64,000 nucleotides of DNA from Candidatus Nanopelagicales bacterium (GTDB lineage: Bacteria > Actinomycetota > Actinomycetes > S36-B12). Positions 54,626 to 62,966 of the stretch are shown piece by piece (position 1 is the stretch's first letter; each line of letters starts with the position of its first letter). The stretch is taken from assembly GCA_028687755.1 (NCBI GenBank), contig JAQTZL010000001.1, forward strand, positions 62,001 to 126,000, written 5' to 3'. The translations under genes were made by a program, and so were the position numbers. The notes below the pieces were generated by a model. It was not told the origin of the DNA. It did not search any database and worked only from the letters and a program-made list of their open reading frames with translations.

Positions 54626-55120
54626 ATGCGTAATTGTCCGTCGTGTGGAAAATCAGTTCCTCGTGACGCTCATTTTTGCCCTGAATGTGGAACAAGTCTC
54701 GATGTCAACCTCGACTTCACAGGTGCGATCACCTCAGTAATCCCACTCACAAGTACAGGCACGAGTGGATCCATCGCAGCAGTAGGTGCGCAAAAACAAC
54801 CCGGGATTCTGTCAGGTTCAGCAATGCTTGTGGTTCATCGCGGACCAGGAGAGGGGACTGAGTACCCGCTGGATCGCACGAAGGATGTTGTAACCATAGG
54901 CCGTGCACCTGAATCCGACTTGTTTTTCGATGATGTCACTGTGAGCCGCCGACATGCCGAGATTCGTCGTGGCGCTGAAGGGTGGAGCATCCGCGATGTT
55001 GGAAGCCTCAACGGCACCTACGTCAATCGCAAACGGGTTGATGACCGACGCCTAGCTGGCGGTGATGAACTGCAGATTGGTCGCTTCCGTTTTGTCTTCC
55101 TCGTGGGATCAGATTCATGA
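54626..55120 (+). CDS. GarA/OdhI-like FHA protein with N-terminal zinc ribbon
   Basis: A 164-residue protein. Residues 3-24 form a zinc ribbon (CPSCGKSVPRDAHFCPECG). A linker with GAITSVIPL follows, in the place where GarA has its phosphorylated TTSVF segment. The FHA domain (about 70-160) has TIGRAPESDLFFDD, TVSRRHAEI and VGSLNGTYVN, which bind phosphothreonine. GarA and OdhI inhibit 2-oxoglutarate dehydrogenase and act on glutamate metabolism when unphosphorylated. The gcvH-FHA-ftsR-BFN order matches Rv1826-Rv1829 (from memory). ATG 54626 is chosen for its -10 seven bases upstream. Confidence 0.85.
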   Translation: MRNCPSCGKSVPRDAHFCPECGTSLDVNLDFTGAITSVIPLTSTGTSGSIAAVGAQKQPGILSGSAMLVVHRGPGEGTEYPLDRTKDVVTIGRAPESDLFFDDVTVSRRHAEIRRGAEGWSIRDVGSLNGTYVNRKRVDDRRLAGGDELQIGRFRFVFLVGSDS

Positions 55121-55815
55121 GTCAGGCGCCACGATCCACAAGCGGCACCATCAGTATCGGTGAAGTTCTTTCGCTGCTCAAACGCGAATTCCCAGATGTA
55201 TCAATCAGCAAGATTCGTTTTTTAGAAACTGAGGGTTTGGTTACCCCAGAGCGCACGGCTTCAGGCTATCGACGCTTTTCTGAACACGACGTAGGTCAAT
55301 TGCGTGCTGTATTAACGTTGCAACGTGACCAATATCTTCCTTTGAAAGTAATTCGCGAACATCTTGATGCAGAGACTCAGGAAGCACCGATAGTTGTTGC
55401 TGGCTCGGGATTACGTGCTGATGACTTTCGAGCAGGTGCTGGCCGCGTGCGACTTACTCGCACTGAGTTAGCCGAACAAGTGGAACTCCCAGAGGCCACG
55501 GTCGTGCAATTGGAGTCATATGGACTCATAGCTGTGACTGCGGGAGGACATTACGACGAGGATGCACTTGCAGTGGCAACTGTTGTTGCCCGCCTATCTC
55601 AATTTGGTGTGGAACCTCGCCATCTTCGTTCGTTCCGGGTTACGGCAGATCGCGAGAGTGGCCTTGTCGAGCAAATCGCAACGCCATACACCAAGCCTCG
55701 TGATCGAGAAGCTGCAGCGCGAGCCCAGGAAACCATTCGAGAACTCGCCTCGCTCTTTGTTCAACTTCATGCTGCTCTGCTTCGCGCTGAACTTGTTCGC
55801 GGAGGCAAGGTCTAG
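55117..55815 (+). CDS. MerR-type regulator FtsR-like
   Basis: A 232-residue regulator. The winged helix is ISIGEVLSLLKREFPDVSISKIRFLETEGLVTPERTASGYRRF in outline, with SKIRFLETEGL and SGYRRFSEHD as clear MerR landmarks. A second helical half follows with LTRTELAEQVELPEATVVQLESYGLI, which looks like another HTH. Homologues (Rv1828, corynebacterial FtsR) activate ftsZ. The ATG overlaps the FHA stop (ATGA). BFN follows with its own -10. Confidence 0.86.
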   Translation: MSQAPRSTSGTISIGEVLSLLKREFPDVSISKIRFLETEGLVTPERTASGYRRFSEHDVGQLRAVLTLQRDQYLPLKVIREHLDAETQEAPIVVAGSGLRADDFRAGAGRVRLTRTELAEQVELPEATVVQLESYGLIAVTAGGHYDEDALAVATVVARLSQFGVEPRHLRSFRVTADRESGLVEQIATPYTKPRDREAAARAQETIRELASLFVQLHAALLRAELVRGGKV

Positions 55816-55819
55816 GCCG

Positions 55820-55825
55820 TACGCT
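55820..55825 (+). promoter_or_regulatory. -10 element for leaderless BFN gene
   Basis: TACGCT is followed by six bases (TGATTC) and GTG 55832. Confidence 0.5.
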
Positions 55826-55831
55826 TGATTC

Positions 55832-56302
55832 GTGCAAGAAATTGAATTCATCGGCGTGCGCATGGAGATGCCCTCGAATACACCTATCGCGCTGTTGAAA
55901 GAAGTGGATGGGGTTCGAGTCATCCCCATCTGGATCGGTGCGGTGGAGGCCACAGCGATCGCCTACGCCACGCAGGATGTCATTCCGCCAAGGCCGATGA
56001 CCCACGATCTCATCACGAATATCTTCACTGCGTTTGAGGTCACGCTCATAGAAGTGCGCATAAGTGAAATTCTTGATGGCATTTTCCATTCACTGCTCAT
56101 CTTTGATAGCGGGGTACAGATCAGCGCTCGGCCTTCGGATGCGATCGCAATTGCCCTGCGGCTGGGAGTTCGCATGACTGCAACATCCCAAGTCCTTGAG
56201 GAAGCAGGCATTGAGATGCAAGACGATGAGGTGCAAGAGGAAGACCAACTCGAGCAATTTCGCGCGTTTTTAGATGAGATTTCACCCGAAGATTTCCAAT
56301 AA
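55832..56302 (+). CDS. Bifunctional nuclease family protein (DUF151)
   Basis: A 156-residue protein of the BFN/DUF151 family. VIPIWIGAVEATAIA, RPMTHDLI and RPSDAIAIALRLGV are the family motifs. An acidic tail (DDEVQEEDQLEQF) ends it. Plant members have RNase and DNase activity; bacterial function is unclear. It matches Rv1829 in position (from memory). The GTG start has no ribosome binding site and a -10 six bases upstream. Confidence 0.88.
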   Translation: MQEIEFIGVRMEMPSNTPIALLKEVDGVRVIPIWIGAVEATAIAYATQDVIPPRPMTHDLITNIFTAFEVTLIEVRISEILDGIFHSLLIFDSGVQISARPSDAIAIALRLGVRMTATSQVLEEAGIEMQDDEVQEEDQLEQFRAFLDEISPEDFQ

Positions 56303-56335
56303 GGAACCCTCATCTGGAGGTTAAGACTTTGGTGT

Positions 56336-56354
56336 GCAACACGCCGTGTGTTGC
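56336..56354. repeat. Inverted repeat upstream of the ResR/McdR-like promoter
   Basis: GCAACAC (56336-56342) and GTGTTGC (56348-56354) are perfect inverted copies with a five-base spacer. The repeat ends one base before the -35 of the downstream promoter, a usual place for an operator. Binding by the MerR-type product itself is a guess. Confidence 0.5.
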
Positions 56355-56355
56355 G

Positions 56356-56385
56356 TTGACCGGGGCACCCTTGAGTTCGTAACGT
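56356..56385 (+). promoter_or_regulatory. Promoter of the ResR/McdR-like gene
   Basis: TTGACC (56356-56361) and TAACGT (56380-56385) are 18 bases apart. This is one of the few promoters here with a recognisable -35. A start near 56392 gives a leader of about 45 bases with AGGAGG before GTG 56437. Confidence 0.55.
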
Positions 56386-56436
56386 CTGTCTTGCCCACTT
56401 CCCCCCAGTGGTGCCAATGCGCACAGGAGGCCGTAC

Positions 56437-57003
56437 GTGAACGTCGATCAACCAACGGTTGACCCGCAAGGCTCACTCTTCGATGACGCAGATCTGCGTC
56501 CGCTGCCTCAGGACATCGGTTATCGAGGCCCGATCGCTTGTGCTGCGGCCGGCATCACATACCGTCAACTTGATTACTGGGCACGCACCGAACTTGTAGT
56601 TCCAACAGTGCGTGGAGCGCATGGCTCAGGCACCCAACGCCTGTATAGCTTCCGCGACATTTTGGTTCTGCGCATAGTGAAGCGCCTGATCGATACCGGC
56701 GTTTCCCTTCCCAATATTCGTGCAGCTGTGGATCACCTGGCGCTTCGTTCAAGTGAGGACCTTGCTCGCATGACACTCATGAGCGACGGGGCCACGATTT
56801 ATGAATGCCGCAGCGCTGACGAAGTGGTCGACCTCGTTCGTGGTGGCCAAGGTGTATTTGGCATTGCTGTGGGCAGTGTCTGGCGCGAGGTTGAGGGAAC
56901 ACTGGCGACCTTGCCAGGGGAGCGTCCAGACGGTGAATCTGTGACACCTTCTGACGCCCAAGATGAACTTGCTGCACGCCGTGCGCGCCGCGTCGCGGGC
57001 TAA
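56437..57003 (+). CDS. MerR-type regulator ResR/McdR-like
   Basis: A 188-residue regulator. The winged helix is CAAAGITYRQLDYWARTELVVPT, then GTQRLYSFRDILVLRIVKRLIDTG and LPNIRAAVDHL. The C-terminal part (about 105-150) has ATIYECRSADEVVDLVRGGQGVF, conserved in the Rv1830 family, which is linked to cell division and drug recovery in mycobacteria. The start is GTG 56437 with AGGAGG six bases upstream. It lies directly before the gcvP riboswitch, as in other actinobacteria. Confidence 0.87.
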   Translation: MNVDQPTVDPQGSLFDDADLRPLPQDIGYRGPIACAAAGITYRQLDYWARTELVVPTVRGAHGSGTQRLYSFRDILVLRIVKRLIDTGVSLPNIRAAVDHLALRSSEDLARMTLMSDGATIYECRSADEVVDLVRGGQGVFGIAVGSVWREVEGTLATLPGERPDGESVTPSDAQDELAARRARRVAG

Positions 57004-57015
57004 TTTCCAGCCTTA

Positions 57016-57021
57016 TAGGAT
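57016..57021 (+). promoter_or_regulatory. -10 element of the riboswitch-gcvP transcript
   Basis: TAGGAT, within TATAGGAT (57014-57021), lies 22 bases before the first aptamer. A transcript would start near 57028. Confidence 0.45.
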
Positions 57022-57042
57022 CTGTACTGCTGATTGACCCCA

Positions 57043-57215
57043 CGCGGGAGAGTCCGCTCATCATTTCCAGTGGTGAGGGGCGCCGAAGGAGCAAATCTCC
57101 CCGACAACCTCTCAGGCAAACGGACCGCATGGGGAAGGCACCTCTGGAAGGTGGGCTTCGGCCCCACCGACGGTGAAACTGATGCAGAGCATCGGGAAAC
57201 TCTCAGGTCGCGATA
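57043..57215 (+). promoter_or_regulatory. Tandem glycine riboswitch upstream of gcvP
   Basis: Two adjacent glycine aptamers. The first (about 57043-57130) opens with GCGGGAGAG, has GCGCCGAAGGAGCAA at 57080-57094 and CTCTCAGGCAAACGGACCGC at 57110-57129, whose end pairs with the opening GCGG. The second (about 57131-57215) has CTCTGGAAGG, CCACCGACGGTGAAACTGATG and ACTCTCAGG. Such pairs bind glycine and usually turn on glycine cleavage genes when glycine is abundant. The neighbour gcvP fits exactly. Aptamer ends are approximate. Confidence 0.9.
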
Positions 57216-57239
57216 ATCGCGGGCAACAGAGGGGGAGAC

Positions 57240-57253
57240 GACACACGTGTGTC
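57240..57253. repeat. Perfect palindrome between riboswitch and gcvP
   Basis: GACACACGTGTGTC is a perfect 14-base palindrome, 18 bases before ATG 57272 and just before the TAGGAGAG ribosome binding site. As RNA it would be a weak hairpin with no real loop; as DNA it could be a protein site. It may be part of the expression platform. Confidence 0.5.
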
Positions 57254-57271
57254 TTCAACCCTAGGAGAGTT

Positions 57272-60127
57272 ATGTCTGCGCGCGAATACACCTTCGTCGA
57301 TCGTCACATTGGGCCCGATGAATCTGCAGTCGACCACATGCTGGCAACCGTGGGGTTCGCGTCTTTAGATTCATTGACATCTGCTGTGGTTCCTGAGGTC
57401 ATTGCTTGGACACAGTCCCTCGATCTCCCAGAAGCGCTCGATGAGGCTGCTGTCTTGGCTGAACTCCATGAACTCGCGGATAAGAACACTGTGCTCACCA
57501 GCATGATTGGTTTGGGTTATTACGGCACACACACGCCTGCGGTGATTCGCCGAAACGTTTTAGAAAATCCGGCTTGGTACACGGCCTATACGCCATATCA
57601 ACCTGAAATTAGCCAAGGACGCCTTGAGGCCCTTATTAATTTCCAAACGATGATCGAGGATCTCACTGGTTTGCCTGTTGCCGGTTCGTCATTACTTGAT
57701 GAGCCCACAGCCGCCGCAGAAGCCATGACCTTGAGTGTTCGCCAAGGACCCAAGGGCGTGAGTCGCTTCTTGGTTGATGCTGACACTCATCCTCAAACTT
57801 TGGCAGTACTGGCCACCAGAGCGCAGCCCATTGGTATCGACTTGGTGATCGCCGATCTTGATCATGATTGGCCAGTGGGGCCTTGGTCAGGTGTTCTGGT
57901 GAGCTACCCAAGTTCTTCAGGAGCGATTAAGGACATTTCCGCGATCATCACCAAGTCACACGAAAGTGGCGCATTAGCCGTCGTTACTGCTGATCTACTG
58001 GCGCTCACTATTCTTGCTGCGCCAGGCGATCTTGGCGCTGACATTGTGGTGGGAAGTGCTCAACGCTTTGGCGTGCCAATGGGCTTCGGTGGTCCGCATG
58101 CGGGTTACATGTCAGTGCGAGCGGGCTTGGAACGCTCAATTCCAGGTCGACTTGTTGGAGTAAGCGTCGATGCTGACGGTAACCCTGCGTATCGGCTCGC
58201 ATTACAAACTCGAGAGCAACATATTCGTCGGGAAAAGGCAACGAGCAACATTTGTACAGCGCAGGTGTTGCTCGCGATTATTTCGGCAATGTACGCGAGC
58301 TACCACGGCCCCGAGGGGCTTACCGGAATTGCACGACGCATCAACACAGCAGCCATCACATTGCGCACTGGTCTTGCACAACTCGGTGCACATGTAAGCG
58401 ATGCGCCAATCTTCGACACAGTTCAATGGACCGTGAACGGGCAGGCCCAGATGATCGTTGATCGTGCGGCAGAACAAGGAATTGCCATTCGTCTTGTTGA
58501 TGCCAACACTGTTTCTGCTTCCACGGATGAAGTGACTACTCCAGGCGACATTGAATCTCTTTGGAGTGCTACCAATCCAGAATCATCTCTAGAGTTCAAC
58601 GCAATCGCCGATTCAATCACACCAGTGTCAACGCGCACGACACCATTTCTCTCACACCCAGTGTTCAACACACATCACAATGAAACATCGATGATGCGTT
58701 ACCTGCGCAAATTGGCTGACCTAGATATCGCACTCGATCGCGCGATGATCCCACTGGGTTCATGCACAATGAAATTGAATGCAGCCACCGAGATGGAAAG
58801 CATTACGTGGCCGCAATTCGCGGGGTTACATCCATTCGCACCACTTGAGACCGCTCAAGGCTCAATTCAACTCATCCAGAATCTCGAGCGTTTCTTAGCG
58901 GAAGTCACGGGATACGACGCTGTGAGTGTTCAGCCAAATGCTGGATCACAGGGCGAATTCGCAGGGCTACTAGCGATTCGTGCCTATCACCTAGCCAATG
59001 GCGATACGCATCGCAATGTGTGTTTGATTCCCAGCAGTGCTCATGGAACGAATGCAGCCAGCGCTGTCATGGTGGGTATGCAAGTTGTTGTCGTGAAGTG
59101 CGACGACCTCGGCAATGTTGATGTTGAAGATCTCAAAGCCAAGATTGACGCTCATGCAGGCAATCTCGCGGCCCTGATGATTACTTATCCATCAACACAT
59201 GGAGTCTTCGAAACAGCAGTCACCGACATTTGTGGTTTAGTGCACGATGCTGGTGGCCAGGTGTACGTAGATGGCGCGAACCTTAATGCCTTAGTTGGTC
59301 TTGCGAAGCCCGGAAAATTCGGTGCCGATGTTTCTCATTTGAATTTGCACAAGACATTCTGCATTCCACATGGTGGCGGAGGCCCAGGTGTCGGCCCAGT
59401 AGGTGTTCGCGCACATCTGGCTCCCTATCTGCCATCACATCCATTGCGTCCAGAGGCCGGGCCACTTGGTCGTGGTCATGCTGATGGGGGAGTGGGGCCT
59501 GTGAGCGGTGCGCCATGGGGAAGTGCTGGCATCTTGCCAATTCCTTATGCATACATCCGCTTAATGGGCGCCGAAGGTCTCAAGCGCGCTACACAAGTTG
59601 CGATCCTTTCGGCGAACTACATTGCAAAGAAGCTCGATGAGCACTATCCAGTGTTGTACACCGGAAGTCAGGGGCTCGTTGCGCACGAATGCATTTTGGA
59701 TGTTCGCCCAATTACGGCGGATACAGGTGTCACGGTTGACGACATTGCAAAGCGCTTAATGGATTACGGATTCCACGCGCCAACAATGTCGTTCCCGGTT
59801 GCAGGAACGCTCATGATTGAACCAACGGAATCTGAAGATCTTGCTGAAGTTGATCGCTTTATCAACGCAATGATTGCAATAAAACACGAAATTGATGCGG
59901 TTGCTGCAGGGGAGTGGGAACTGGAATCAAGCCCACTTCGCAATGCGCCACACACGGCGGATTGCGTCATCGGCGAGTGGGATAAGCCGTATCCAGCACG
60001 GTTAGGTGCCTTTCCGACAGGTGTTGCAAATGGTTCAAAGTATTGGCCACCAGTGCGCCGCATTGATGGTGCTTATGGTGACCGCAACTTGGTGTGCAGC
60101 TGCCCACCGATCGAGGAACTCGTGTAA
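57272..60127 (+). CDS. gcvP: Glycine dehydrogenase (aminomethyl-transferring), GcvP
   Basis: A 951-residue PLP enzyme, the P protein of glycine cleavage, with both halves fused. [15 protein letters not shown] and [15 protein letters not shown] mark the N-terminal half. [20 protein letters not shown] follows. The C-terminal half has [20 protein letters not shown], the PLP Lys in [17 protein letters not shown], and MIEPTESED near the end. ATG 57272 has TAGGAGAG upstream. An in-frame ATG at 57173 lies inside the riboswitch and is rejected. Control by glycine is strongly implied. Confidence 0.97.
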   Translation: MSAREYTFVDRHIGPDESAVDHMLATVGFASLDSLTSAVVPEVIAWTQSLDLPEALDEAAVLAELHELADKNTVLTSMIGLGYYGTHTPAVIRRNVLENPAWYTAYTPYQPEISQGRLEALINFQTMIEDLTGLPVAGSSLLDEPTAAAEAMTLSVRQGPKGVSRFLVDADTHPQTLAVLATRAQPIGIDLVIADLDHDWPVGPWSGVLVSYPSSSGAIKDISAIITKSHESGALAVVTADLLALTILAAPGDLGADIVVGSAQRFGVPMGFGGPHAGYMSVRAGLERSIPGRLVGVSVDADGNPAYRLALQTREQHIRREKATSNICTAQVLLAIISAMYASYHGPEGLTGIARRINTAAITLRTGLAQLGAHVSDAPIFDTVQWTVNGQAQMIVDRAAEQGIAIRLVDANTVSASTDEVTTPGDIESLWSATNPESSLEFNAIADSITPVSTRTTPFLSHPVFNTHHNETSMMRYLRKLADLDIALDRAMIPLGSCTMKLNAATEMESITWPQFAGLHPFAPLETAQGSIQLIQNLERFLAEVTGYDAVSVQPNAGSQGEFAGLLAIRAYHLANGDTHRNVCLIPSSAHGTNAASAVMVGMQVVVVKCDDLGNVDVEDLKAKIDAHAGNLAALMITYPSTHGVFETAVTDICGLVHDAGGQVYVDGANLNALVGLAKPGKFGADVSHLNLHKTFCIPHGGGGPGVGPVGVRAHLAPYLPSHPLRPEAGPLGRGHADGGVGPVSGAPWGSAGILPIPYAYIRLMGAEGLKRATQVAILSANYIAKKLDEHYPVLYTGSQGLVAHECILDVRPITADTGVTVDDIAKRLMDYGFHAPTMSFPVAGTLMIEPTESEDLAEVDRFINAMIAIKHEIDAVAAGEWELESSPLRNAPHTADCVIGEWDKPYPARLGAFPTGVANGSKYWPPVRRIDGAYGDRNLVCSCPPIEELV

Positions 60128-60177
60128 CTCAAAATCACTTGGGTATGTATTTTTCACCATCAAGGTGTCATCAGGTC

Positions 60178-60183
60178 TAGATT
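60178..60183 (+). promoter_or_regulatory. -10 element for leaderless collagen-like gene
   Basis: TAGATT is followed by six bases (GGTGTT) and ATG 60190. There is no ribosome binding site. Confidence 0.5.
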
Positions 60184-60189
60184 GGTGTT

Positions 60190-61026
60190 ATGAGGCGTTT
60201 AACTGGGGGATTGTTAGGTTCATTTGCAGTACTTTGTGCCACGACTTTCTCGGTCATCGGGCTGGGAATTGGTACGGCCGCTGCTACCGATTACAACCCA
60301 ACAGGCATCTTGATCTGCGTCAATAAATCAAACAGTTCTGTCAAAGTTGCTGTTCATGCTAAATGTCAATCTGGCTATCGACTCGTCCGTATTGCTGCGC
60401 GGGGTCCTGTCGGAGCTGCTGGGCCAACCGGCCCTGTAGGCCCAGCTGGAATACAAGGAGTTCCTGGCCCAATTGGTGCTATAGGGCCGCAAGGAAGTAC
60501 TGGCGGTACAGGGCCTGCGGGTGCTACTGGCGCAACAGGCGCAACTCCGTCGTTGTACTTCGGCTCTTTTTATGACACCAGCACACAATCGAATCCAACG
60601 GCCAACACTGCGATGGCGATGACGCTGAATGAAGTGACCAACGGTGTCAACGGCGCTCTTGCTCAGGGTGTCAGTGTTGTGAATGGCAGCAAAATCACCA
60701 TCGCCAATGCTGGGAAATACAACATTCAATTCTCAGCACAAATCTATAAGAATTCTTCTGGCACAGATCTTGTCGATATTTGGCTTGCAAAAAATGGAAC
60801 GAATGTCTCTTGGACAAATACGCAGCTCACGCTTGTGGGCACAGGTGGCGTGAAATATGTAGCAGCATGGAACTTTGTTGAAGACGCCGCAGCGGGCGAC
60901 TACTTCCAGTTGATGTGGTCATCAGCAGATATCACTGCCCAAATTCTCACTGTTCCTGCACAAAACACACCGAGTAGGCCAGGCATTCCGGGTCTGATCG
61001 TGACAGTGAATTCAGTCGGCTTCTAA
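60190..61026 (+). CDS. Secreted collagen-like protein with C-terminal beta domain
   Basis: A 278-residue exported protein. Residues 1-35 form a Sec signal peptide with cleavage near TAAA-TD. A short region with two Cys (ICVN and AKCQSGYR) follows. Residues about 70-117 are collagen-type Gly-x-y repeats ([16 protein letters not shown] and on to GATGATGAT), about 16 triplets. The C-terminal 160 residues, with [14 protein letters not shown] and a final [12 protein letters not shown], look like the C1q/BclA-type trimerising fold seen after bacterial collagen stalks. A surface or secreted trimer is inferred. No sortase motif or C-terminal membrane segment is present. The GTG/ATG context is leaderless. 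Confidence 0.82.
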   Translation: MRRLTGGLLGSFAVLCATTFSVIGLGIGTAAATDYNPTGILICVNKSNSSVKVAVHAKCQSGYRLVRIAARGPVGAAGPTGPVGPAGIQGVPGPIGAIGPQGSTGGTGPAGATGATGATPSLYFGSFYDTSTQSNPTANTAMAMTLNEVTNGVNGALAQGVSVVNGSKITIANAGKYNIQFSAQIYKNSSGTDLVDIWLAKNGTNVSWTNTQLTLVGTGGVKYVAAWNFVEDAAAGDYFQLMWSSADITAQILTVPAQNTPSRPGIPGLIVTVNSVGF

Positions 61027-61806
61027 CTACCGAGGTTGACGTAAAACCCCAGTAGTTGAGTAGGTAGCCAGTAAGTTGCCGTGCACATCGACCATGGTTC
61101 CGTTGCCATGAACTCGGCCTTGTCCGGCGTACTGCGTGGTTGTTCGAAGTACAACACCGCTGACGAGATCTGCAGACTCAAGAAGTGTGATGGTTTGCGC
61201 TAAAACATTTCCAGGCACACGACCAGGTGAAGAAGCGGGAATATCGCTATAGGTGCTCAGGGACGCCATTACTGCTGGTTCAGAGGCCAAGGCCAACATC
61301 GCACGAGTGATCGTTGGCGATGGCTGTTCAGGCAACTGATAGTGAATCGATAGTTGTTCAATGTTCGATTGCGGATCTCGATGGGCAACTTGGGGCCATA
61401 AACCAGATTGCAATTCTTCCCATTGAGACACTTGTGTTGGGGGAGCGCCTGCATTGCGATGATGGAGGAAGTCCGCTTCATCAACAGTCAGCATGACTTC
61501 ATGACGAGAGATCACCACATCACCTTGCTTGAAAGTGATGGTGAGAAATGCAAATGATCGCCCATTTTGCAACGTGTCGATAGTTATCTGAGCGGGATCA
61601 CCACTGGATCCACCATTTGCAAACACTGTTTGAATGGAAAACACTCGCTTGTCAGGAATTTCCAACTCAGCAGCAATGACGATTTGAAACAGTTGATACG
61701 CGCCAAAGATTCCACCGTGTGGTGTTTTCAGAGTTACACAGTCATATCCATCAGCACCAGGACGCACTTCTTGTAATACTTCGATGGCTTCAACTAAATC
61801 AAACAC
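61027..61806 (-). CDS. Acyl-CoA thioesterase II (TesB-like)
   Basis: A 259-residue double hot-dog protein. TPHGGIFGAYQLFQ is the first-domain motif, FSIQTVFANGG and GRSFAFLTITFKQ follow, and the second domain ends TTTQYAGQGRVHGNGTMVD. TesB enzymes release CoA from acyl-CoA. The GTG start at 61806 has GAAGG six bases upstream; the longer GTG 61827 is near the likely transcription start and is less probable. The stop abuts the collagen-like stop with no gap. Confidence 0.8.
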   Translation of the reverse strand: MFDLVEAIEVLQEVRPGADGYDCVTLKTPHGGIFGAYQLFQIVIAAELEIPDKRVFSIQTVFANGGSSGDPAQITIDTLQNGRSFAFLTITFKQGDVVISRHEVMLTVDEADFLHHRNAGAPPTQVSQWEELQSGLWPQVAHRDPQSNIEQLSIHYQLPEQPSPTITRAMLALASEPAVMASLSTYSDIPASSPGRVPGNVLAQTITLLESADLVSGVVLRTTTQYAGQGRVHGNGTMVDVHGNLLATYSTTGVLRQPR

Positions 61807-61864
61807 TGCGACACCTTCAATCAGCACGAAATTTTATTCATACAAATGCAACACAGGGGAGTGG

Positions 61865-62755
61865 TTACGCAGGAAGCGAGCTTTCACTCACCCACTGCAT
61901 GAGGAGTCCATGCGTGTCAGCCGCATCAGTCCATGCACTGGTGTCACTTTGTGAGGTCACTTTGATGCCTGCTGCGCGTAAGCGATCGCAGGTATCTGCA
62001 AGATCGGGAACGGAAAAGCACATCGAGTGCAGATAATCACGATCGGAGGTTGTGGTGTCACGCTTGGTGAATCTGGTGATGATGTCGTAGACCTTGAGAT
62101 CCACTACTTCTTGACCAGCATCGGTGGGGTAGCCGGTCACTTCGGATGTTTCAAAAAGCTTGGCGATGTTGTCTGCTGATTCGCGAGGGTCTTGTGCTGC
62201 CATCGTGAGCCAAGCAAAATTGGCGCCCTTTACAACAGCATCCGATGGCCGAGGGGGCAGGACGTTGTCGTAATCGCGAGGATCTTGGGCAAAGTGAGTA
62301 TCAGAGAGTTCGATGAGCATCCACGATGTATCTGCTGGGTGAATGAAGAAGTGACGACCCGGGATGTCATAACCAGTGAGGCGGTAGCCATGGCGGCGCA
62401 GTGTGGAGTCAGCCTTCCAAAGATCAGAAACATGCCAAGCAACCGAATGCAAGGCAGTTCCGTACTTATCGATAAATGCGGCAATCGGGCTATCCGGGCC
62501 GTCGGCCGAAAAGATGACGAAAGGCATGTTGCCTAGCCAGATGGTGTTGAGGTCCGCGCCCGATTCCTTTGCCTGGGTTGGGCTGTATTCAAGCCCGAAT
62601 GGAATCCCATGTGGCTGGATATAGCGATCATCGATCGAGACGGTTCCCAACAGATGACCAAACCAACTGATGAACTCCTGATAATCGGGTGCAGCGATTG
62701 CCAAACGATGGAAATACGTCTGTTCAACGAGACCTGGAGTAGTTGCGGTTGTCAT
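61865..62755 (-). CDS. VOC-superfamily protein (glyoxalase/dioxygenase fold), 1
   Basis: A 296-residue protein with two VOC modules (about 12-135 and 165-290). FHRLAIAAPDYQEFISWF, ALHSVAWHVSDL, MLIELSD, then YLHSMCFSVPDLADTCDRL and a C-terminal GLLMQWV are beta-alpha-beta landmarks, with possible metal ligands His (FHR), His (HSVAWH) and Glu. The substrate is unknown. ATG 62755 is preferred over ATG 62812, which would add 19 residues across a dyad in the regulatory region. It is divergent from a second VOC gene. Confidence 0.8.
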   Translation of the reverse strand: MTTATTPGLVEQTYFHRLAIAAPDYQEFISWFGHLLGTVSIDDRYIQPHGIPFGLEYSPTQAKESGADLNTIWLGNMPFVIFSADGPDSPIAAFIDKYGTALHSVAWHVSDLWKADSTLRRHGYRLTGYDIPGRHFFIHPADTSWMLIELSDTHFAQDPRDYDNVLPPRPSDAVVKGANFAWLTMAAQDPRESADNIAKLFETSEVTGYPTDAGQEVVDLKVYDIITRFTKRDTTTSDRDYLHSMCFSVPDLADTCDRLRAAGIKVTSQSDTSAWTDAADTHGLLMQWVSESSLPA

Positions 62756-62779
62756 CGTGGAGATATCCGTTCCTTGGTG

Positions 62780-62795
62780 AGTGTGAATCCACACT
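62780..62795. repeat. Inverted repeat A between divergent VOC genes
   Basis: AGTGTG (62780-62785) and CACACT (62790-62795) surround AATC. It lies 25 bases upstream of the VOC 1 start codon and may be an operator. Confidence 0.5.
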
Positions 62796-62844
62796 AGGGG
62801 GAAACACCCCAAAAGGGATGGATTCCTCAGAATTCTTAAATGTC

Positions 62845-62858
62845 ATAATGTACATTAT
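62845..62858. repeat. Perfect palindrome B between divergent VOC genes
   Basis: ATAATGTACATTAT is a perfect 14-base palindrome near the middle of the 211-base gap. AT-rich palindromes of this size are typical of MarR, TetR or GntR operators. Confidence 0.6.
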
Positions 62859-62899
62859 CGGATTACTTTTACCCTCTGGAATCCTCTAAAAACAATCAA

Positions 62900-62913
62900 T
62901 GCGCATTAGCGCA
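62900..62913. repeat. Inverted repeat C between divergent VOC genes
   Basis: TGCGC (62900-62904) and GCGCA (62909-62913) surround ATTA. It lies 53 bases before the VOC 2 start and differs in sequence from the other two dyads. Confidence 0.5.
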
Positions 62914-62966
62914 ATCAGCCTTCGTGGCGACATATTCCTGACAGACTACGGCCCTTTGGAGGATTC

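Noticed and set aside
57173-57271. N-terminal extension of GcvP
   Set aside because: It would translate the second glycine aptamer; ATG 57272 has its own ribosome binding site and gives the normal N-terminus.
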